DNA of 17,620 nucleotides from Methanobacteriota archaeon (GTDB lineage: Archaea > Thermoplasmatota > Poseidoniia > Poseidoniales > Poseidoniaceae): NCBI GenBank assembly GCA_002728035.1, contig PBUZ01000051.1, forward strand, positions 37,154 through 54,773, given 5' to 3'. Every line of letters starts with the position of its first letter. The first letter of the stretch is position 1. This document shows, one piece after another, positions 6,163 to 14,620 of the stretch. The notes under the pieces are model-generated. The model was not told the DNA's origin. It saw nothing but the letters and a program-made list of their open reading frames with translations, and searched no databases. The position numbers and the translations under genes were made by a program.

Positions 6163-7704
6163 ATGTGTGGCATTCTCGGAATCGTCGGTCGTCAGGGTCT
6201 TCATGTGAATCAGCTGCTCTATGATGGCCTCACCGTCCTCCAGCACCGTGGTCAAGACGCCGCAGGCATTCTTACCGATGCAGAGGGTAATTTTCGTCTT
6301 CGAAAGTCAAACGGATTGGTGGCTGATGTTTTTTTCAAGCGGCACATGATGCGCCTAGAGGGCAACGTTGGCATTGGCCATGTACGCTACCCAACCGCAG
6401 GGTCCTCTTCACGGGCAGAGGCTCAACCGTTCTATGTCAACTCCCCTTATGGCATTGCCCTTGCTCACAACGGCAACTTGACCAATGCAGAAGAGTTGGC
6501 CTTGTATCTTCGAGATGAATGCATGCGCCACATCAACACCACCAGTGATTCTGAGTTGCTCCTGAATGTGCTCGCAGTTGAACTGAACCAACGCTCGAGG
6601 AGCCTCCGTATCGAGGGCAATCCTCACATCAACATCGAGACCATCTTCGGTGCGATTGGCGCCATGAATGAACGCGTTCGAGGAGGTTACGCCTGTGTCT
6701 CCGTGATCGCAGGTTACGGGCTGCTCGCTTTCCGTGACCCATACGGGATTCGCCCTCTTGTTTATGGGAAGCGTGAGACGGAAGGGTCAACCGAATACAT
6801 CGTGGCCAGTGAATCCGTAGCGATTACTGCTCTTGGCTTTGAAGTGGTTCGCGATGTTGCTCCTGGCGAAGCGGTCTTCATCAGTTCCTCTGGACACCTT
6901 TTCTCCCGCCAGTGCTCCCCTCAAATCAGTTATTCACCCTGTATCTTCGAACATGTCTACTTTGCAAGGCCAGACTCCGTTATCGACGGAATGTCGGTCT
7001 ACCAATCTCGTCTGAACCAAGGTCAGCGATTGGCGGAACGGCTGCTTGAGGAGTGGCCTGACCATGATATCGATGTCGTCATACCGATCCCAGATTCTGG
7101 GCGTATTGCAGCCTTGCAAATGGCAAAAGCGCTGAACCTTCCTTACCGAGAGGGCTTTGTGAAAAACCGATATGTTGGGCGTACCTTCATCATGCCCGGT
7201 CAAGCCCTTCGAGAGAAATCAGTACGCAGAAAACTCAATGCTATCGAACACGAATTCGCTGGGAAGAACGTCTTGCTCGTTGACGATTCCATCGTTCGCG
7301 GCACCACCAGCGCACAAATCATCGAAATGGCGCGTGATGTGGGTGCAGCAAAGGTGTATTTTGCCTCCGCAGCGCCCCCGGTCCGCCACCCGAACGTCTA
7401 CGGGATCGACATGCCAGCCGTGAACGAGTTTATCGCCAACGGGCGGACCATCGATGAAATCAATGCCACGATTGGAAGCGACCGCCTCTTCTATCAAACG
7501 CTCGAGGATTTGATTGAAGTCACCCTTCAACCAACATCAACCGTGAATGCGTTTGATTCAAGTTGCTTCGACGGCGTTTACATCACCGGCGACATTGATG
7601 AGGCCTATCTCCAACGCCTGCACGACAAGCGTAACGATGCTGCAAAAAGCGTAGCCGACCCAGAAGATTCCGGTGTCGATTTGCACAACGACGAACAAAA
7701 TTGA
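6163..7704 (+). CDS. purF: Amidophosphoribosyltransferase (first step of de novo purine synthesis), E. coli type
   Basis: PurF makes 5-phosphoribosylamine from PRPP and glutamine in the cytoplasm. The 513-aa protein starts MCGILGIVG, so Cys2 becomes the glutaminase nucleophile after Met removal and there is no propeptide. [25 protein letters not shown] and AHNGNLTN mark the Ntn glutaminase domain. [14 protein letters not shown] (about residues 370-383) is the PRPP loop of the phosphoribosyltransferase domain. The iron-sulfur cysteines of Bacillus-type PurF are mostly absent: HPNVYG replaces HPCFYG and the C-terminal CxxC is missing. The C-terminus with [11 protein letters not shown] and the overall length resemble E. 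coli PurF (505 aa), suggesting acquisition from bacteria. GAGGCGA precedes the ATG. The stop overlaps the next frame by 4 nt. Confidence 0.96.
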   Translation: MCGILGIVGRQGLHVNQLLYDGLTVLQHRGQDAAGILTDAEGNFRLRKSNGLVADVFFKRHMMRLEGNVGIGHVRYPTAGSSSRAEAQPFYVNSPYGIALAHNGNLTNAEELALYLRDECMRHINTTSDSELLLNVLAVELNQRSRSLRIEGNPHINIETIFGAIGAMNERVRGGYACVSVIAGYGLLAFRDPYGIRPLVYGKRETEGSTEYIVASESVAITALGFEVVRDVAPGEAVFISSSGHLFSRQCSPQISYSPCIFEHVYFARPDSVIDGMSVYQSRLNQGQRLAERLLEEWPDHDIDVVIPIPDSGRIAALQMAKALNLPYREGFVKNRYVGRTFIMPGQALREKSVRRKLNAIEHEFAGKNVLLVDDSIVRGTTSAQIIEMARDVGAAKVYFASAAPPVRHPNVYGIDMPAVNEFIANGRTIDEINATIGSDRLFYQTLEDLIEVTLQPTSTVNAFDSSCFDGVYITGDIDEAYLQRLHDKRNDAAKSVADPEDSGVDLHNDEQN

Positions 7705-9380
7705 GCAATGAATCAATTCGTGGGAGTTCTTTTGAACATCCCCCTTCACCATGGCTCATGGTCTTGACACGAACGGTTTCCCCCCTCGTGCGGCCATCCA
7801 ACAAAGTATCCCATCTCGCTTTGGACAACGAAGGGGTGCTGTTGGCTTGGAATGAGGGGCGTCATGAGGTGTTTATCGGTCGAATCGAGTCGAACCAAGT
7901 TCGCATGGAGGCCTCTGTTCAGCATCCACATTCCATAACAAGCCTCCATTTCCATCGGGACTCATTGATCGTGGGTGATGAACTTGAAGGATTCACCGTC
8001 TATTCTACTGCTGGCGTGTTGAAGCAGACCGTCGAGGTGGACGGGGGCGTCCAGTCCATCGCTTCTCTGGGGTCTCGCTTGGCATTCCTCTCCGGTATGG
8101 GCGAGGTCCATTTGATCGACATTGAAGGGGAGATGAGCGTTAACCTGTCCGAACTCCATGGCTGCCATGATGTGGTTCATTTCGCCGTGCACAGTCAGAA
8201 ATTGGCCGTTGCAACTCAAGATGGGCGCGTCTTCGTGATGGATGATGACAAAGGCCCTTGGAGCAGGCCACCCCGCGGGACCATGGGTGAGCGAATAACG
8301 GGTCTCGGATTTACCCAACAGGGTTCGTTTTTCCTTTCCAGAGAAGGTCATGCTTTGGTGGCCGGTGAAGAAGAGGCCATTGAGTTTGAGTTGTGGCGGG
8401 ATGGCGAATTAATCGTCCGCTTAGAACAACGTATGCGTTTACTTACATCCAACCCTGCTGCGCAGGGAGCCGTGCTAGGATTCGATGATGGCTCCGTCTA
8501 TTCACTTGACGAGCAGGGTGAACTCACCTTGGTGATGGAAACAAAGCATCCTGTCTTTGCTTGCCTGCAGGTCAACGACAGCATTGTGGCAAGCTCTTGG
8601 TTTTACGTTCACGGCAAGACGAAGGATATGCTTTGGAAGGTCGAGCACCAAGGCATGCCCACGTGTCTTGCTGGCAACGAAACTTCAGGGTCGGTGATTT
8701 TTGCAGGTGATGACCAAAACGACTACACTGCTCCAGAACCCATCGGCTTCGTTGACCTGAACGAATCCACATACGAATGCGATGAAGCCGAACTTTCCCT
8801 GTGGTTTTCTGTTGAATCTACCCCGCCTTCTCTGAGCGCTGAAGAACTCTACGCCGATACCGATGACCTCTTGATGCACCTCACCCAAGACGAACAAGAC
8901 GCCTACACGAACACGCCTTCTGCCGATTCAAGCGATGTGTTGTTGGAAGCCATGGGCGATGTGGCTGATGACGTTCACGATGCGACCTCAGCGTTTGATG
9001 AAGACAGCATGACCGAGGAGTTGAACAAAATTGAGCATCTCTCCGTTGAAGAAACGAGTGATCTGATGGACGCTCTTTCGGCCACCGTCGACCATGTGTT
9101 CAAGCCACAAGCCGTTGCAGGCGAGGCTCAAGACCACCTTGCGGACGCGGACGGTACTTGCGTTGTCTTGTTGGATGGTCGTGGCACTGAGGATCCTCAC
9201 AACCATATTTCTTCATGGTCTTGGCACAATGAACGAGGTGAGGAAGTCGCTGCAGCACCTCAAGTCAAGGTTCGTCTTCCAATCGGTAAGCATGTCTTTG
9301 AATTGAGGGTCGTCGATCGGGACGGTTCGTGGACCACAGATCGGGTCGAAATACTGGTGCGCGATGGCTCAACCTCATGA
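7701..9380 (+). CDS. Cytoplasmic beta-propeller-like protein with C-terminal PKD-like domain, unknown function
   Basis: This is 559 aa from a TTG at 7701 that overlaps the purF stop (TTGA); an ATG at 7758, 19 codons in, is an alternative, and neither has a clear ribosome site. Residues about 35-370 form repeated four-strand units of the WD40/PQQ kind (for example [54 protein letters not shown]). Residues about 380-470 are strongly acidic and probably flexible. Residues about 484-556 look PKD-like: [21 protein letters not shown], then [19 protein letters not shown]. No signal peptide or membrane span is seen, which is unusual because PKD domains are mostly extracellular. Position after purF suggests co-transcription, but I see no purine-related motif. 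Possibly a scaffold or interaction protein. Confidence 0.72.
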   Translation: MSNESIRGSSFEHPPSPWLMVLTRTVSPLVRPSNKVSHLALDNEGVLLAWNEGRHEVFIGRIESNQVRMEASVQHPHSITSLHFHRDSLIVGDELEGFTVYSTAGVLKQTVEVDGGVQSIASLGSRLAFLSGMGEVHLIDIEGEMSVNLSELHGCHDVVHFAVHSQKLAVATQDGRVFVMDDDKGPWSRPPRGTMGERITGLGFTQQGSFFLSREGHALVAGEEEAIEFELWRDGELIVRLEQRMRLLTSNPAAQGAVLGFDDGSVYSLDEQGELTLVMETKHPVFACLQVNDSIVASSWFYVHGKTKDMLWKVEHQGMPTCLAGNETSGSVIFAGDDQNDYTAPEPIGFVDLNESTYECDEAELSLWFSVESTPPSLSAEELYADTDDLLMHLTQDEQDAYTNTPSADSSDVLLEAMGDVADDVHDATSAFDEDSMTEELNKIEHLSVEETSDLMDALSATVDHVFKPQAVAGEAQDHLADADGTCVVLLDGRGTEDPHNHISSWSWHNERGEEVAAAPQVKVRLPIGKHVFELRVVDRDGSWTTDRVEILVRDGSTS

Positions 9381-10167
9381 AGGTCATCTCCATCAGCGCT
9401 TCATGGCGCTCTCTCAACCTTGGATTGACCATTTCTTTGTAGGGCCTTTGCAGCAACGCTGTTCTGTGGTCACCGATCCAAAAACTGGCGACACGATCAT
9501 CATTGATGGAGGCGATGAGCCTGAGCGGATCATTGCCTGGGTCGACGGGTTTCAGGGTGCAGGGCCAAATTGGACAACAGGGCCTCAACATGCCGATGAA
9601 GCAAGCGATTTGCCTCAACGCAAGGTCGTTGCCCTTGTCAACACCCATGCCCACTTTGACCACAGTGGATTTGTGCCGGTGTTGCGTTCACATTACGGTG
9701 TTGATTGGTACCTCCATCCCGATGATAATTTCCTGCAAAGTCTTGCTCAATCATCGGGGCGTCGCTACGGGCTGAACCTTCCTGAACCCGCCGTCGCAGA
9801 CCAAGCCTTCGAGGCAGGAAAGACGTATTCATTTGGCAGCATTGAATTGCATGTGCTTCACACACCTGGCCACACCCTGGGTGGTTGTTGCCTCTTGATT
9901 CCAGCCGATGACGGCCCCGACCATGTCTTCGTTGGTGACACCTTGTTTGCGGGGTCGGTTGGTCGAACCGACATCGCCAATTCAGGAGGAGATTTCTCAG
10001 TTCTCGCGCATTCCATCCACTCCCAACTCTGGCCTTTGCCAGAAGATACGGTGGTGCATCCAGGTCATGGTCCGCTGACCACTATTGGTCATGAACGACG
10101 AACCAACCCTTTTGTGGGCGATGATGCCGGGGCGGGCGGAACGTTTGGCTTTGGAAAATACGCCTGA
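9364..10167 (+). CDS. Metallo-beta-lactamase-fold hydrolase (glyoxalase II-like)
   Basis: The 267-aa protein has the metal-binding set of the MBL superfamily: T94-H95-A-H97-F-D99-H100 (HxHxDH), H170 in HTPGHTLGG, D192 in GDTLFAGSVGRTD and H235 in HPGHGP. The order and the GDTLFxxSxGRTD block are typical of hydroxyacylglutathione hydrolase (glyoxalase II)-like and related thioester hydrolases that use two metal ions. No rhodanese domain is attached, so a persulfide dioxygenase fusion is unlikely. Substrate is unknown. The ATG at 9364 overlaps the previous gene by 17 nt; a second ATG at 9403 (MALSQPWIDHF) avoids the overlap and may be the true start. The stop touches the stop of the convergent etfA with no base between them. 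Confidence 0.88.
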   Translation: MAQPHEGHLHQRFMALSQPWIDHFFVGPLQQRCSVVTDPKTGDTIIIDGGDEPERIIAWVDGFQGAGPNWTTGPQHADEASDLPQRKVVALVNTHAHFDHSGFVPVLRSHYGVDWYLHPDDNFLQSLAQSSGRRYGLNLPEPAVADQAFEAGKTYSFGSIELHVLHTPGHTLGGCCLLIPADDGPDHVFVGDTLFAGSVGRTDIANSGGDFSVLAHSIHSQLWPLPEDTVVHPGHGPLTTIGHERRTNPFVGDDAGAGGTFGFGKYA

Positions 10168-11094
10168 TCATCCCATCATGGACTTGAGACTATCGTGGAG
10201 AACGGGGAGGGCTTCTTCCCATGTGGCCACGATGCCGTAATCGGCGTGTTGGAAAATCGGGGCATCTGCGTCCTTGTTGATCGCCACGATGTATTTTGAG
10301 GAACGCATGCCGGCAAGGTGTTGGATAGCGCCTGAAATCCCAACGGCAATGTACAGATTCGGATTCACCGTTTTGCCGGTCTGGCCAACTTGCATTGCAT
10401 GGGGGATGGCTTCCCATGTATCAACGGCGGCTCTTGAAGCACCAACGGCCGCACCGATGGTATCGGCGATGGCTTCGAGGTGGACGAAATTCTCCGGTGA
10501 ACCCATGCCGCGACCTCCAGAGATCACGATGTTCGCCTCAGCCACATCAAGGCGCTCAGAGGCACGTGCCATGAATTCTTGAACGGAGGTCGCAACATCG
10601 CCGGTGGTGTCGACGATCGTTGGCTCCCCTGCTCCTCCAGATGCAGGGGCGAAGACGTTCGAGCGAACGGAGATCACGGCTGGTCCTGTGATGGAAACCG
10701 TCTGCATGGCCTTGCCGGAGTAGACGGGCGAGGTGATGTTGTTGCCGTCGATGGCCACCGCATCTTGGACCACGGAAAGCCCACGACGAGCGGCCAAACG
10801 AGCAGCGAGGTCCTTGGATTGTGGGCTTGCGCCGGTGATGAGGGTGCCTTGGGGGACGACGGCGTCGAGTGCTGATGCCCATCCTTTTGCGTCGTAGTGC
10901 GTAAATGCCCCAGATTTGGCTGCGATGATGCTACCTGCACCCATGTTTGCGGCTCCTGCGGCTTGGTTGGCGTCGACACATGGGACGACGACGGTGGGTT
11001 CGCCACCGAAGGTTTTGGCAGCCGCGACGAGTTCGGCGGTGCTGCTGTGAACGGCGTTGTTGCTCATTTCTGCAATTACAATGGTTTGTGTCAT
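10168..11094 (-). CDS. etfA: Electron transfer flavoprotein, alpha subunit
   Basis: EtfA binds FAD and, with EtfB, carries electrons from acyl-CoA dehydrogenases to the membrane quinone oxidoreductase. This 308-aa protein has an N-terminal alpha/beta domain ([10 protein letters not shown], then alanine-rich helices), and the C-terminal FAD-binding domain with [12 protein letters not shown] (residues 192-203) and the signature [20 protein letters not shown] (237-256) followed by [24 protein letters not shown]. Length is normal for the family. The ATG lies 9 nt after the etfB stop, with GGTGA as ribosome site, so the two are co-translated from one mRNA. The glutaryl-CoA dehydrogenase gene about 5 kb away is a plausible electron donor. 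Confidence 0.96.
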   Translation of the reverse strand: MTQTIVIAEMSNNAVHSSTAELVAAAKTFGGEPTVVVPCVDANQAAGAANMGAGSIIAAKSGAFTHYDAKGWASALDAVVPQGTLITGASPQSKDLAARLAARRGLSVVQDAVAIDGNNITSPVYSGKAMQTVSITGPAVISVRSNVFAPASGGAGEPTIVDTTGDVATSVQEFMARASERLDVAEANIVISGGRGMGSPENFVHLEAIADTIGAAVGASRAAVDTWEAIPHAMQVGQTGKTVNPNLYIAVGISGAIQHLAGMRSSKYIVAINKDADAPIFQHADYGIVATWEEALPVLHDSLKSMMG

Positions 11095-11103
11095 GGTTTC
11101 ACC

Positions 11104-11841
11104 TCAGAGTACATTGGCTTCGTCACGAAGCAAGTTTGCGACCTCGGCTGCGGCAGCGCCGCCTTCGTAGGTTTTTCCCGCAGGTTTGGCGGGTGGGAGG
11201 GATTGGTTCACAACGGTAATGCTTGAAGCGGGAACCTCTATAGAACGGACATCAACAGCGGCTCGCTTGGCTTGCATAATCCCTTTCACGTTGGGCTTAC
11301 GCACCTTGAAATCACCTTTGTCACACGAGATGACCGCTGGCAAGGAGAGCGACATTTTTGCATGGTCGCCACCGCTCGGAGTCACGACGCTGAAGCCACC
11401 GTCAAAGGTGGCGCCGATCACGTTCGAGACCGAAGTCCAACCCAGGCGTTCAGCCAAGCCAGGACCGGTTGAACCAGCACCGGTGTCCGCTGCTGACTTA
11501 CCACAGTAGACCACTTCCCCGCCCAATTCGGTGACGGCTTGGGCGAGCACCGTTTGCAAGGCATTGGAATCCATTTCTTGACTTGCTTCAACCCTTACGA
11601 TGTGGTCAACGCCAATGGCTTTGGCATCCTTGAGGATCTTGTCAGCACCTGCGCCCCCAACGGTGAGTGCGGTGACTTCACCACCTGCGGCTTCCTTGTG
11701 CTTCATGGCTGTTTCAACGGCGAATTCATCGTACGGACTCATGACCATCTTGACCGATGAGAGGTCAACACGGTCGCCACTGACGACGATTTTTGCGTTG
11801 GTGTCGGGGACTTGTTTGACGAGGACGATGATGTTGGGCAT
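11104..11841 (-). CDS. etfB: Electron transfer flavoprotein, beta subunit
   Basis: The 245-aa protein begins MPNIIVLVKQVPDT, the standard EtfB start, then MSPYDEFAVETAMKHKEA, VTALTVGG and the C-terminal KPNVKGIMQAKRA segment near the partner interface. The nucleotide loop at about residues 112-125 reads GKSAADTGAGSTGP; in ordinary EtfB this holds AMP, in bifurcating ones a second FAD. The glycine-rich form here differs from the common DDDxxQTG version and does not settle the type. An in-frame GTG five codons earlier (11856) is possible, but the ATG at 11841 fits the family start, and GTGGAG just upstream can serve as ribosome site. I see no convincing TATA box in the last 100 nt before the gene. 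Confidence 0.95.
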   Translation of the reverse strand: MPNIIVLVKQVPDTNAKIVVSGDRVDLSSVKMVMSPYDEFAVETAMKHKEAAGGEVTALTVGGAGADKILKDAKAIGVDHIVRVEASQEMDSNALQTVLAQAVTELGGEVVYCGKSAADTGAGSTGPGLAERLGWTSVSNVIGATFDGGFSVVTPSGGDHAKMSLSLPAVISCDKGDFKVRKPNVKGIMQAKRAAVDVRSIEVPASSITVVNQSLPPAKPAGKTYEGGAAAAEVANLLRDEANVL

Positions 11842-11948
11842 GGCTGTACGCTCCACTTCTGCAATGAACGACCTGCAAGCAATTCATGAACCTTGCCACT
11901 TCGCCCAATGGGGGAATGTTGAGGCGGACGATACCTCGGTATGCGCGG

Positions 11949-11958
11949 TTAATATTAA
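11949..11958 (+). promoter_or_regulatory. Palindromic TATA-like box before the MCM-like gene
   Basis: TTAATATTAA is a perfect 10-bp palindrome, 28-37 nt upstream of the ATG at 11986, in otherwise GC-richer sequence. It fits a TATA box for the MCM-like gene, with GGGGAG (11974-11979) as ribosome site in a very short leader. Being palindromic it could also direct transcription leftward toward etfB, about 107 nt away. Confidence 0.45.
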
Positions 11959-11985
11959 GAACCGTCCCGATAGGGGAGAAACTCC

Positions 11986-12834
11986 ATGTCGCCACCGAAA
12001 AAAGTAGATGTCAATCCGAAGGAGCAAACGATCTTGCGAGAATGGCGTGAACTCGTTGAGGAGCATTACCTCGACGACATCAAGCACTTGAAAGGCCATC
12101 CAGACATTGTTTGGGGATTTGAGGTCAGTCACGCACACATCGACGAAAAAGAAACGCTACGTTTGGAGTTTCACATCAATCCAACACGGATGCTCAAATT
12201 GGGCACCCGAATCATGCGCGAGCAATTCGAGGCACAAGGTGTACAGATGCGTCCCGTGATTCGAATCATCGAACTTCCCGAACATTATCTCCGACGCCTT
12301 GACACCCTGCGCATGCGAGACCGTAACCGTGTGGTGTCCATCGATGTGAAAATCACCAATGTCTCACAGGCCTACGGTTGGTTGAAGATGGCTGTGTACG
12401 AATGCAAGCGCTGTTCGACTCAGACCCATATCGACCAGCGCCGTGCAAGGGAACGGGAGAGTCCAGGATTCTGTCAGCCCTGTTTCGATGATTTGCTTGA
12501 AGCATCGGAGAAGGGAGAAACATCGCCTCGTGACCTTCTCCCCCCAGTCTTCAAGATGTTGACAGAGGAATGCAAGTACGAGGATGTTCAAGACCTACAA
12601 ATGTGCCAAGTTACCTACAACAGCGACCACCACGTGCTCAACACTTCAACCCGACATCAGATCCTCGGGACGGTGAACGATGACCTGGTTGGTGAGGTGT
12701 TGACCTCGACCTATGCCCGTGTCAACGGCATCGTGCGGGTGCAACCCATTCCTGAGCGAACCTTTGCCAAGGACACGCGACGTTTGTTGTCCATCGACGT
12801 CCTGAGCGTGGAAATGTTGCCCCTTGAGGATTGA
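11986..12834 (+). CDS. Stand-alone MCM N-terminal-domain-like protein (no AAA+ helicase domain)
   Basis: This 282-aa protein resembles only the N-terminal half of the archaeal/eukaryotic MCM replicative helicase. Residues 1-105 are mostly charged helices and strands, like MCM subdomain A. Residues 102-140 (LRRLDTLRMRDRNRVVSIDVKITNVSQAYG, then MAVYECKRC) match the OB-fold entry IGKLVxVxGIVT. C140-x2-C143-x19-C163-x2-C166 is the MCM zinc ribbon. YEDVQDLQMCQ (198-208) corresponds to the FxDxQxIxIQE segment, and DDLVGEVLTSTYARVNGIVRV (232-252) to the strand before the helicase domain. The protein stops there: no Walker A, Walker B or arginine finger, and a convergent gene follows after 3 nt. Likely a DNA-binding paralogue of MCM; function is inferred. 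GGGGAG and a TATA-like palindrome precede the ATG. Confidence 0.75.
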   Translation: MSPPKKVDVNPKEQTILREWRELVEEHYLDDIKHLKGHPDIVWGFEVSHAHIDEKETLRLEFHINPTRMLKLGTRIMREQFEAQGVQMRPVIRIIELPEHYLRRLDTLRMRDRNRVVSIDVKITNVSQAYGWLKMAVYECKRCSTQTHIDQRRARERESPGFCQPCFDDLLEASEKGETSPRDLLPPVFKMLTEECKYEDVQDLQMCQVTYNSDHHVLNTSTRHQILGTVNDDLVGEVLTSTYARVNGIVRVQPIPERTFAKDTRRLLSIDVLSVEMLPLED

Positions 12835-12837
12835 TGT

Positions 12838-13983
12838 TCAGCCTTGGGTGAGGGCCGTTACCTTGTCCAAGCTTTCTGGGTGCTCTTCAAAAAAAGCCGC
12901 TACGCCAGCAAGGCCTTTTGCCAAGCCATCAGCGACACCGAACTTTGCATCCAGTGGGTGCAGGGTCCCGTCCATGACCGCCTCTCGAAACGCCTCGAGA
13001 CTGGTCCACGTGCTGGGTTCTCCAAACTTGGGGTCGGGCGTGACTTCAATGCTCCCGAATTCTGCAAGCACGATGTGCTCAGCCAATTCATAGACCGGTG
13101 AATTTGGGTCATCGGGGGAAATGTAGGCCTTGCGCATTTTTTTGCGAATTTGTTCCGCAGTATCGTGAATCAACAATGCTCCGCTGGGGTCGGATTTCGA
13201 CATCTTGTGGTCAAAGGATTCCATGCGGCTACCGGACGCCTTGAGTGAAGAGATGATCGGTGTGTGAATGCAAGTTGCTTTTTGCCAACCGTACTTTGAG
13301 GCGACATCCCGCATGAACATGTGCGCTTTGCGCTGGTCCATGCCACCCATCGCCACATCGATGTTCATTTCGAAAATATCGGCTGCTTGCATGGCAGGGT
13401 AGTAAAATTTTGAGAGGTCGTGATCCGATGACGCTTCATCCCTTCCCATGATGGTGAACGTTTTTCGAACCATGGACAGCGTTGCACCTTTTGAGCAACG
13501 GAGAACCCGGGCCCAGTATTCGCTGGACTCCATGATCGTTGAAGCCCAAACAAAGCGAAGTTGTCCAGGGCCGTCACCCTCGGGTGGATGGTTGAGCAAG
13601 GCACGGAAGGTCTCCTCCATGTAGGTGGCCGTGGTTCGAATCGCCTCCATGTCTCCGTTGAACTTGTCGTTGACCCAGGCGTGCCAGTCGGCGAGGAAAA
13701 TCATGACGTTGGCGTCGGCCTCCAGCATGCGTTGACACTGCAGGGCAAGCACTTTCCAACCGATGTGGGCCTTCCCACTGGGCTCAAAGCCGACGTAGCA
13801 GCGAACCACCTCGTCTCCGCCGTGCGTTTGTTTGTTGGCGAGTGCCTCAACGAGGTGTTGAACACCCACGACTTCCTCAACGCCACCCACCATTGAGACG
13901 ATTCGCTCTTGGTCGGTTGAATTCAATTCAGAAAACCCTTCGGTTCCTGCCAGAAGTGCAGGGATGTCTTGGGTTTCTGACAT
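12838..13983 (-). CDS. tyrS: Tyrosyl-tRNA synthetase, archaeal/eukaryotic type
   Basis: TyrRS charges tRNA-Tyr with tyrosine. The 381-aa class I enzyme has Y63-V-G-F-E-P-S-G and K71-A-H-I-G (the HIGH-box equivalent), FLADWHAWVND (96-106), the tyrosine pocket Y195-P-A-M-Q199-x2-D202, GGMDQRKAHMFMRD (213-226), and K260-M-S-K-S. YP.MQ..D and GGxxQRK distinguish TyrRS from the related TrpRS. Archaeal enzymes often have KMSSS; KMSKS here is a minor difference. It is longer than the Methanocaldococcus enzyme (about 306 aa), owing to an N-terminal extension of about 60 residues and insertions such as the stretch near 131-142. LHPLDAKFGVADGLAKGL near the end matches the archaeal C-terminus. The ATG is 9 nt after the upstream stop, with GGCGA as ribosome site. 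Confidence 0.93.
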   Translation of the reverse strand: MSETQDIPALLAGTEGFSELNSTDQERIVSMVGGVEEVVGVQHLVEALANKQTHGGDEVVRCYVGFEPSGKAHIGWKVLALQCQRMLEADANVMIFLADWHAWVNDKFNGDMEAIRTTATYMEETFRALLNHPPEGDGPGQLRFVWASTIMESSEYWARVLRCSKGATLSMVRKTFTIMGRDEASSDHDLSKFYYPAMQAADIFEMNIDVAMGGMDQRKAHMFMRDVASKYGWQKATCIHTPIISSLKASGSRMESFDHKMSKSDPSGALLIHDTAEQIRKKMRKAYISPDDPNSPVYELAEHIVLAEFGSIEVTPDPKFGEPSTWTSLEAFREAVMDGTLHPLDAKFGVADGLAKGLAGVAAFFEEHPESLDKVTALTQG

Positions 13984-13992
13984 GCTTTCGCC

Positions 13993-14517
13993 TCAAAACA
14001 GGTCGTTCAATTTCTTGACTTGCGTTTCGCTGGGGGGCTCCCCGCTCTCGATTTTTCCTTCAAGTACGGCGATCAGTTCGTTTGCCTTGTCGATGGTTTC
14101 TTGGTCGAGATTTTTCATCAGTTCCATCGATTTGTGAGCCATTTTTATAGCGGATTTGGCCTTGGAGAATTTCTTGGCTTCCTCTTTGGCCTTGTCCCCT
14201 CGCTGTTTTGCATTGTAGCCCGTTGCTTCATCGAGGAAGGTGGACCATCGGCGTCGGGATTCCATGGCCTGATCTCGACCGTCCTCTCTGTCGAGGAATT
14301 CGGCGAGGTCTCCGCCCTTGAGTTGTTGAACATCAACTGCAAGTTTTCCTGAGGCGTCGTAGGACCCTTGAACCGAGACCAACAATCCGTAAGAGCCCGT
14401 AAACACACCTTCAGCATCCACGTTGATGTTCTCAAAATAATTCGTGGCGAGCTTGGCCAAGCCAGCGTTTCCACCGATCGATTTTACCAAGCCGCGTTTC
14501 ACTGCAAATCGCTCCAT
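13993..14517 (-). CDS. DUF5611-like archaeal protein, co-transcribed with TyrRS
   Basis: From the ATG at 14517 this is 174 aa. The start MERFAVKRGL, a middle strand block (GVFTGSYGLLVSVQGSY), and FLDEATGYNAKQR (about residues 94-106) recall what I remember of the archaeal family DUF5611, whose members begin with a KRG motif and have a FLEEATGYTAKER-like stretch; function unknown. The last 70 residues are a charged, helical tail (KAKEEAKKFSKAKSAIKMAH) not typical of the shorter family members I recall. The frame opens earlier, with an ATG at 14565 and TTG at 14568; I prefer 14517 because the family starts near KRG and a TTATG element lies about 26 nt upstream. The stop is 9 nt before the TyrRS start, so the two form an operon. 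Confidence 0.65.
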   Translation of the reverse strand: MERFAVKRGLVKSIGGNAGLAKLATNYFENINVDAEGVFTGSYGLLVSVQGSYDASGKLAVDVQQLKGGDLAEFLDREDGRDQAMESRRRWSTFLDEATGYNAKQRGDKAKEEAKKFSKAKSAIKMAHKSMELMKNLDQETIDKANELIAVLEGKIESGEPPSETQVKKLNDLF

Positions 14518-14620
14518 GGAAGTGGCAGCGGCCACGGTCACATAAGGCTCACCGTTGGCGACCATCAAACGGAGCCGTTCAAGGGGGAGGTGTTTTCATG
14601 GAAAGGGGAGTGGACAAACC

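Noticed and set aside
6163..7704. Fe-S cluster or propeptide in PurF
   Set aside because: The nucleophile Cys directly follows Met, and the cysteines needed for the cluster are replaced or missing apart from one shared with E. coli-type enzymes.
11986..12834. NMD3 ribosome-export factor, because of paired CxxC motifs
   Set aside because: There is only one zinc ribbon, in mid-protein with OB-like strands around it; order and spacing fit the MCM N-terminal domain better.
12838..13983. Tryptophanyl-tRNA synthetase instead of TyrRS
   Set aside because: The YPxMQxxD and GGMDQRK motifs and the archaeal TyrRS-like C-terminus favour tyrosine.
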